Both the position numbers and the translations under genes were made by a program. Below are positions 58,632 through 64,000 of a DNA stretch of 64,000 bases, one piece after another. The notes beneath the pieces were generated by a model. The model saw only the letters and a list, made by a program, of their open reading frames with translations, had not been told where the DNA came from and ran no database searches. The stretch is taken from assembly GCA_028554645.1 (NCBI GenBank), contig JAQOOI010000053.1:248001-312000 (forward strand), given 5' to 3'. The stretch comes from Omphalotus guepiniiformis. Taxonomy: Eukaryota; Basidiomycota; Agaricomycetes; Agaricales; Omphalotaceae. Every line of letters starts with the position of its first letter. Within the stretch, counting starts at the first letter, position 1.

Positions 58632-60745
58632 ATGTCCTCCAATGCCTTGGCCGCCGATTGCCCTCTAGAGAACTCAGCAGTGTCAGAAGAGAGGACTAGA
58701 GAACAACATCAAGTCAAGTTGGATTCCCATGAGCATCCTATGCATCGCAGCACATTCAGAAAGTGGTTAATTGTGCTTATCATCAGCTCTTCAGCTTTAT
58801 GTGTCACATCCACGTCTTCATCTGTGCGTTTTGTTTTTACCCTACTATTTCAAAATTCATCTCTGACACAACCCGAAAGTTAGGCAGCATTCACCGAAAC
58901 TGGTGTTGCGGAAGAGTTTCACGTCTCTCGCGAAGTTGCTGTGCTTGGGATAAGTCTTTTCGTAGAAGGACTCGGCTTTGGACCTTTGATCGCTGGACCT
59001 TTGTCTGAAGTTTGTGGACGGAATATCATTTATAGCGTGTCGTTCAACCTGTTGTTGGCCTTTTCATTTGGAGTTGCATATGCCCCCAACATTGGTGTGT
59101 TAGATCTGTCTGTGCAGTCGTCGTCGTTGTCCTAATTCTTTCACAGCCGTGTACCTAGTTTTTAGATTCATCACAGCATTCTGCGGCTCCACGTTCCTTA
59201 GCGTAGCAGGAGGAACGATCAGTGATCTATTTGATGATAATCACATCGCAAAGTACGCCTGTGTTCGACTTGCCATACCAATTTCACTCACATACTTTTC
59301 CACTACAAGTCCGATGGCGGTCTATACGATATCACCTTTCTTCGGCCCTGTACTTGGCCCTCTGATAAGCGGGTACGAGTCTGGTAGTTCGTTGTTCCAC
59401 GAGTGGCGTTCCTGACTGGCTTCCTTTACACAGATTTATCAATCAGGTTTGTCCCGGCGTCCATAATCACCTGCAGTTCTGACGTCTGAGCAGAATACAT
59501 ACTGGAGAAGGACCTATCAAGTACTTATCATATGGACAGGTGCTCAAAGACTTCTGTTATATGTACGTTCTACAACCTTCGTTGTGAATCATGTGTTGAT
59601 ATAGTCTGCAGTTTGTTCCTGAAACATATGTTCCCATTCTAGAAAAACGGAAAGCTGCAAAGTAGGTCTCTTTCTATCAAGTTATCTCTGAACTGTCTTA
59701 ACATTCAACAGGCTACGAAAGTCTTCGGGTGATTTGGCGTACTGGGCACCTCTTGATGATCAAGACAAAAACCTTGGAGGTGCTCTCCTCGTCAGCTGTT
59801 ACCGACCTTTTCGTGCGTTTCGTTTGTAACGAAACATCACTTGCGCTCTGAAATGTACCCCAAGAGCTGATGCTGTTTGACCGAATGGCCCTGTTGTTGA
59901 ACGTATGGCGAGTAAAGTATCTATAACGATTGTGGATACTCCATTGACACCGTCTGCTTCTGTAGGACTTCCCTTATCTTCGGTATCCTTTATCTAGCAT
60001 TTCAAGCCTTCCCGGTAATTTACGAGAAAAATCATGGATTCAATGTGCAATCAACCGGGATGACGTTTTTGGGAATTGGGTTAGGGATGGTAGTAGCGCT
60101 TACTACGCAACCATTTTGGAACAGGTGTGCACAAGACTTTCCTTGCAAATTCACTGTGCTAACCCTCGTTTATCCACCAGATACGTTGCTGGTGAAGCAG
60201 AAAAGAACGGCGGCACCGCGCCGCCCGAGGCTCTATTACTCATGGGAGAAGTAGGAGGTATCCTCGTCCCCGTCGGTATGTTTCTATCTAGCCGCCTATT
60301 TCCTCGCTCCTCTAATCCCCGCTTCTCAGGACTCTTCTGGCTCGCCTTCACCACTTACCCTCGCGTGCACTGGATTGCTCCCATCATCGCTTCAATTCCA
60401 TTTGGCGCAGGAATTTACTTCGTCTTCACTTCCGTGTTCACCTATCTCGTCACAGCCTACCGCCCAATTGCTGCCTCAGCCATGACGTCGAACAGTGCCA
60501 TGCGTTCATCGTTCGCCGCGGCTTTCCCACTTTTCGCTGGGTTCATGTATGATAGGTTAGGCACGGTGGGTGCAACTGCGCTTCTAGCAGGGGTTATGAC
60601 GGTCACTGCACCTTTACCGTAGGGCTTTCTGTTCCTCTCGTTTCATGATACGGTCGAATTGTTGATATTGTATTTCACTAGGTTTGTATTCCGCCGTATT
60701 GGACCTCGCCTACGCAAGAAGTCCCGGTTTGCTGCACATGAGTAG
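58632..60745 (+). CDS. MFS transporter, drug:H+ antiporter-like, copy 1
   Basis: A 12-helix carrier of the major facilitator superfamily (DHA1/polyamine-type), expected in the plasma membrane; substrate unknown. The hydrophilic N-terminus includes EQHQVKLDSHEHPMHRSTFRKW, followed by WLIVLIISSSALCVTSTSSS. Exons then give AAFTETGVAEEFHVSREVAV, LGISLFVEGLGFGPLIAGPL with SEVCGRNIIY (the loop 2-3 signature, here with Cys for the more usual Tyr/Phe), FRFITAFCGSTFLSVAGGTI with SDLFDDNHIA, and VYTISPFFGPVLGPLISGFI. The second half has WRRTYQVLIIWTG, FVPETYVPILEKRKA, FGILYLAFQAFPVIYEKNHG, GIYFVFTSVFTYLVTAY, MTSNSAMRSSFAAAFPLF, and the basic tail RRIGPRLRKKSRFAAHE. There are about ten introns. One, at 59908-59965, seems to need a GC-AG splice. 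A paralogue starts at 62758. Confidence 0.87.
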
Positions 60746-62757
60746 AACGAGAATTGACGGTTAGAAGGAGGGAGGATATACATATAAATATCAAATACAT
60801 TATCTGGTCGTGGGTAGGTATCCGTGGGCGAATATTCACAGAAGCATTCACTGAGGGCTTGTCTACGTCCTGGACAGCACAACTAATTGACATAGGCACG
60901 TCCCACGAAAGGGGTTTCATACACCGACGTGCAGCTGCGAAAGACGTATTCTGTCGGAGATCAGACTTGGTAGATAAAGGTTCGCCTAATCACAAGGCTG
61001 TATCTTGGACCATGGATACAGACGAACCTCTAGACGCTGGAGCGCTCATGTGTTTGCTCATCATGAGGATCAAGAATTCATATGAAGGAGTATTTGAGTA
61101 CGACATTGGACTTGTAGTTACTCGCGTTGGATTAGATATCATATGCGTTGGTAGATTCTGGCAGGCTAGAACTGATACCTTTCCTTTGTTTGATGAAGAA
61201 ATGCAGGATCGAGATATGAAAGAAGTGGTTATATTTTAGTACAAAAGTACAATGATTGTCTGGTTCCGGGGAGTGGAATCAGTGTTGGGTTTCCTTAAGA
61301 TAGTGCTGAACTTAGACGGAATATGAGTATGAGAGGCGACAGCACATACTGGACGCAAAGAATTCAACAAATGATGTTCCACTGATCTCCAAAGCTTTCC
61401 ACGAGTTGGACAAGGTAATTCGACGGCAGCGTGAACGCAGCAAATAGTTCTATACGGCAACGTATGCCAGAGCGCTTGTTGTCATCACATGCCGACCACG
61501 AAAAAGAATGAGGTGGAAGGGAAGGAAAAGGTCAGTTATTGCAGGAATAAGAAAAGAGCGAAAACAACTTTACCTTTACCTCTCGATCAATTAACCAATT
61601 AACCATACCTCTCCCTCCCGACTTAATATCCAGCACACTTCGTTCATATTCTGCCAAGATAAGTGCCAAGTTGTCATCTAGCCTCGCATGTTTGATGAGC
61701 CATTCGTGAGATGGTTGGTTGTAGCATATATTGGGTTAAAGAGAAGAGTCACGGTGCTTGTTGGAGATGTTAAAGCACGAACATGAAGGAAGGATTTCAT
61801 TAAGTATTCACAGAACATCACTCTATGTCCAGTGAAAAGTGCAACAAGCCGTACAGATTCTCGCGCTGTAATATCAGGAACCCTTCCTGACTTTGAGTTA
61901 CAAAAACAATTTATAGCGAGAAGTGGTGGGTGATGCGTACGAGTCGTCCGAGGTTTCTTCACGCCGATGGGCTAGAGATCGTTCGTAAGGTGAGAGTGAG
62001 TTACTGAGACACTAGGGAGTCACGCTGGAGGGCAAGCGTATATATATATATCAGCAAAGAGGGAAAAATGACACAAGACAACGCGAACCCACTGCCACTT
62101 TCACCCAAGAACACCACACTTCTGTCCACCTCCTTCCCGCCCTAACTCGACCCTTGGACTTCCATCTCGAGTGACGATACTAATCAGCTTAGGCACTGAT
62201 TATTTCACTTTTACCCGATCATCTACGCCAACTCCCTTTCGAAAGTCGTCAACCAAAGGAAGACAAGAATCCGATATTGTTTCGCAGTCGGCTGACTCGA
62301 GAGGCCTAGGAAGGCGTTGAGGAAGATGAAAAACATTCAACGTTCTGTTACTCACAGACCAATACCATCTATGCATTCACTAGATGTTCGTGAATGGTTT
62401 GACAACATTGAAAGAGTCGGACAGAGTCGCACTGGAGTCGCATTACCCGCGTGGGCAATGTATTCTCACGTTCTAAGACTTTCCCTCTGTCACTCATCCA
62501 AACGCCTCTACAGTTAACACGTTGACCGTCTTTCACTGCAACTCGAACTAAATACACCGTGACGAACTAGTGATGCTTGGGTCTAGCGTGAAGCTTGAAG
62601 CTTGCCTGGTGACCGGTACCTGAGGCCTGACCGGTGACCTCTAGACCTTGGACCTCGTTCAGGGCAAACACATCCACATCTTTTGCATTTAAATAATATA
62701 TGTATATGAACCTTTGAACTTCTATGTCCGTGCAAAGCCCTCTCACTAACATCTACG
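60746..62757. other. Spacer between the two MFS copies
   Basis: About 2 kb. A 161-codon frame at 60754-61239 overlaps the 3' end of copy 1 and has no recognisable domain, so I do not call it. A short TA repeat lies near 62039-62050. The final ~150-200 bases (ACCTCTAGACCTT and TATGTCCGTG blocks) resemble the region before copy 1. Confidence 0.45.
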
Positions 62758-64000
62758 ATGTCCTCCAATCTCTCGCCCCCCAATTGCCCACTAGAGGACT
62801 CAGAAGGTCCAGGAGAGAAGACTGGAGAACAACATCAAGTCGATTTAGATTCGCATGAGCATCCTATGCATCGCAGCGCATTCAGAAAATGGTTGATTGT
62901 GGTCATCATCAGCTCTTCAGCTTTGTGTGTCACATCCACGTCTTCATCTGTGCGTTTTTTTAAAACCCTGGCATGCCGTCTCTAACACATCCCAAAATCT
63001 AGGCAGCGTTCACCGAAGCTGGTATTGCGGAAGAATTTCACGTCTCTCATGAAGTTTCTGTGCTTGCGATAAGTCTTTTCGTAGAAGGACTAGGCGTGGG
63101 ACCTTTGGTTGCTGGACCTTTGTCCGAAGTTTATGGACGAAACATCATTTATAGAGTGTCGTTCAGTCTGTTGTTGGCCTTTTCATTTGCAGTCGCGTTT
63201 GCCCCCAACATTGGTGCGCCCCATTTGTCTGTCCAGTCGTCTGTATCCTAATTCTTTCACAGCCGTGCTACTGGTTTTCAGATTTGTCACAGCATGTTGC
63301 GGCTCTACGTTCCTTAGCGTAGCAGGAGGGACGGTCAGTGATCTATTCGATAACAATCACATTGCAAAGTACGCCTATGTCCCCTACTTGCCGTACCAAC
63401 TTCACTCACATACTTTTACACCACAAGTCCAATGGCTCTTTATACGATATCACCCTTCTTTGGCCCTGTATGTGGCCCTCTGATAAGCGGGTACGAGTTC
63501 TGTGCTTTGTCGTTCCACGAGTGAATTTTCTGACCGGCTCTTTTACACAGATTCATCAATCAGGTTTGTCCCGGAGTGTCCCGGCGTCCATAGTCACCTG
63601 CGATTCTGACCGTTGACGTCCGAGCAGAACTTAAATTGGAGATGGACGTATCGAATACTTATCATATGGACAGGTGTTGAAACACTTCTATTATTTACTG
63701 TAAGTTCTTCAACCTTCGTCGTGAATCATGGGTTGATATGGTCTGCAGTTTGTCCCCGAAACATATGTTCCCATTCTAAAAAAGCGGAAAGCTGCACAGT
63801 AAGTCTCTTCTATCAAATTACTTCGGACCTGTTTTAAGAGTCATTAGGCTACGAAAATCTACAGGTGATTCGGCATACTGGGCACCTCTTGATAGTCAAG
63901 GCAAAGACCTTGGAGATGCTCTCCTCATCAGCTGTTACCGGCCTTTTCGTGCGTTTCATTTGTAATAAATCATCACTTTATCTCTAAATGTACCCAAAGA
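62758..64000 (+). CDS. MFS transporter, drug:H+ antiporter-like, copy 2 (cut by window edge)
   Basis: A paralogue of the gene at 58632, with the same start context (ACGATGTCCTCCAA), the same N-terminal pattern DLDSHEHPMHRSAFRKW, the same exon order and the same intron positions. Exons read AAFTEAGIAEEFHVSHEVSV, FVEGLGVGPLVAGPLSEVYG (the common Tyr form of the signature), FRFVTACCGSTFLSVAGGTV, SDLFDNNHIA, PMALYTISPFFGPVCGPLIS, NLNWRWTYRILIIWTGVETL, FVPETYVPILKKRKA and GDSAYWAPLDSQGKDLGDAL. The window ends at an intron acceptor (CCCAAAG), so the second half is missing. No stop or frame break is seen in the visible part. Confidence 0.87.

Noticed and set aside
58393..58668. Frame with VDGYYMGPEKLLERWLEPFK before MFS copy 1
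   Set aside because: Slightly protein-like, but no start, stop or splice partner could be supported; left as a note only.
60754..61239. 161-codon frame after MFS copy 1
   Set aside because: Begins only nine bases after the end of the transporter CDS, has no recognisable domain and no splice or promoter support.
1..64000. CRISPR array or bacterial-type operon
   Set aside because: The window is eukaryotic, with spliced genes; no regularly spaced repeats were found.
1..64000. Secondary-metabolite cluster around the P450 and MFS genes
   Set aside because: No core synthase, and the genes lie far apart with unrelated genes between them.

Overview
This 64 kb window looks like nuclear DNA of a filamentous basidiomycete, most likely an Agaricomycete. 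Genes are cut into many small exons by short GT-AG introns. Several families are typical of that group: a FunK1-type fungal kinase, a DUF6534 membrane protein, a large-family P450, and a CAP/PR-1 secreted protein. I cannot name the species. Between the genes lie long stretches with no recognisable coding sequence. All exon structures come from reading splice sites and family motifs by eye.

Layout. 1-0.9 kb: N-terminal part of a cytochrome P450 (minus strand), cut by the window edge. 2.6-4.8 kb: DUF6534 seven-helix-like membrane protein. 5.0-5.2 kb: tandem 100-bp repeat. 5.7-8.6 kb: secreted GH1 beta-glucosidase-like enzyme. 9.1-11.6 kb: FunK1 kinase. 14.0-14.9 kb: CAP-domain secreted protein. 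14.9-19.5 kb: gene-free. 19.5-21.6 kb: two-finger C2H2 regulator resembling Nrg1 (minus). 21.6-29.3 kb: gene-poor. 29.3-29.9 kb: small secreted protein. 33.1 and 35.4 kb: two identical U6 snRNA genes (minus). 35.8-36.9 kb: basic coiled-coil nuclear-type protein. 40.0-42.4 kb: monocarboxylate-transporter-like MFS protein. 44.5-50.8 kb: complete LTR retrotransposon. 52.7 kb: intron-containing tRNA-Thr. 53.4-54.7 kb: EB1 microtubule plus-end protein (minus). 55.4-56.0 kb: unrecognised gene. 57.1-57.8 kb: foldback element. 58.6-60.7 kb and 62.8 kb to the end: tandemly duplicated MFS exporter-like genes.

The most informative region is the Ty3/gypsy chromovirus-type retrotransposon at 44,517-50,826. 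Its two 467-bp LTRs read as identical, it is flanked by the 5-bp target duplication ACATG, and its gag and pol frames are open. Two mechanisms can be read from it. (1) An 11-nt stretch just inside the 5' LTR is perfectly complementary to LTR sequence 35 nt downstream of a TATA box, which is the arrangement expected for Tf1/sushi-style self-primed reverse transcription; there is no TGG-type tRNA primer site there. (2) The gag/pol junction carries the heptamer GGGTTTT in the correct phase, a 5-nt spacer and a perfect 10-bp hairpin whose loop holds the gag stop codon, which reads as a textbook -1 frameshift signal. The combination of the two in one apparently young element is the strongest candidate for something worth describing.

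The host genes do not form an obvious pathway. The P450, GH1, CAP protein, small secreted protein and three MFS transporters fit a saprotrophic or plant-associated secretory and transport repertoire. The kinase, zinc-finger protein, EB1, U6 and tRNA are housekeeping or regulatory. No secondary-metabolite core enzyme is visible.
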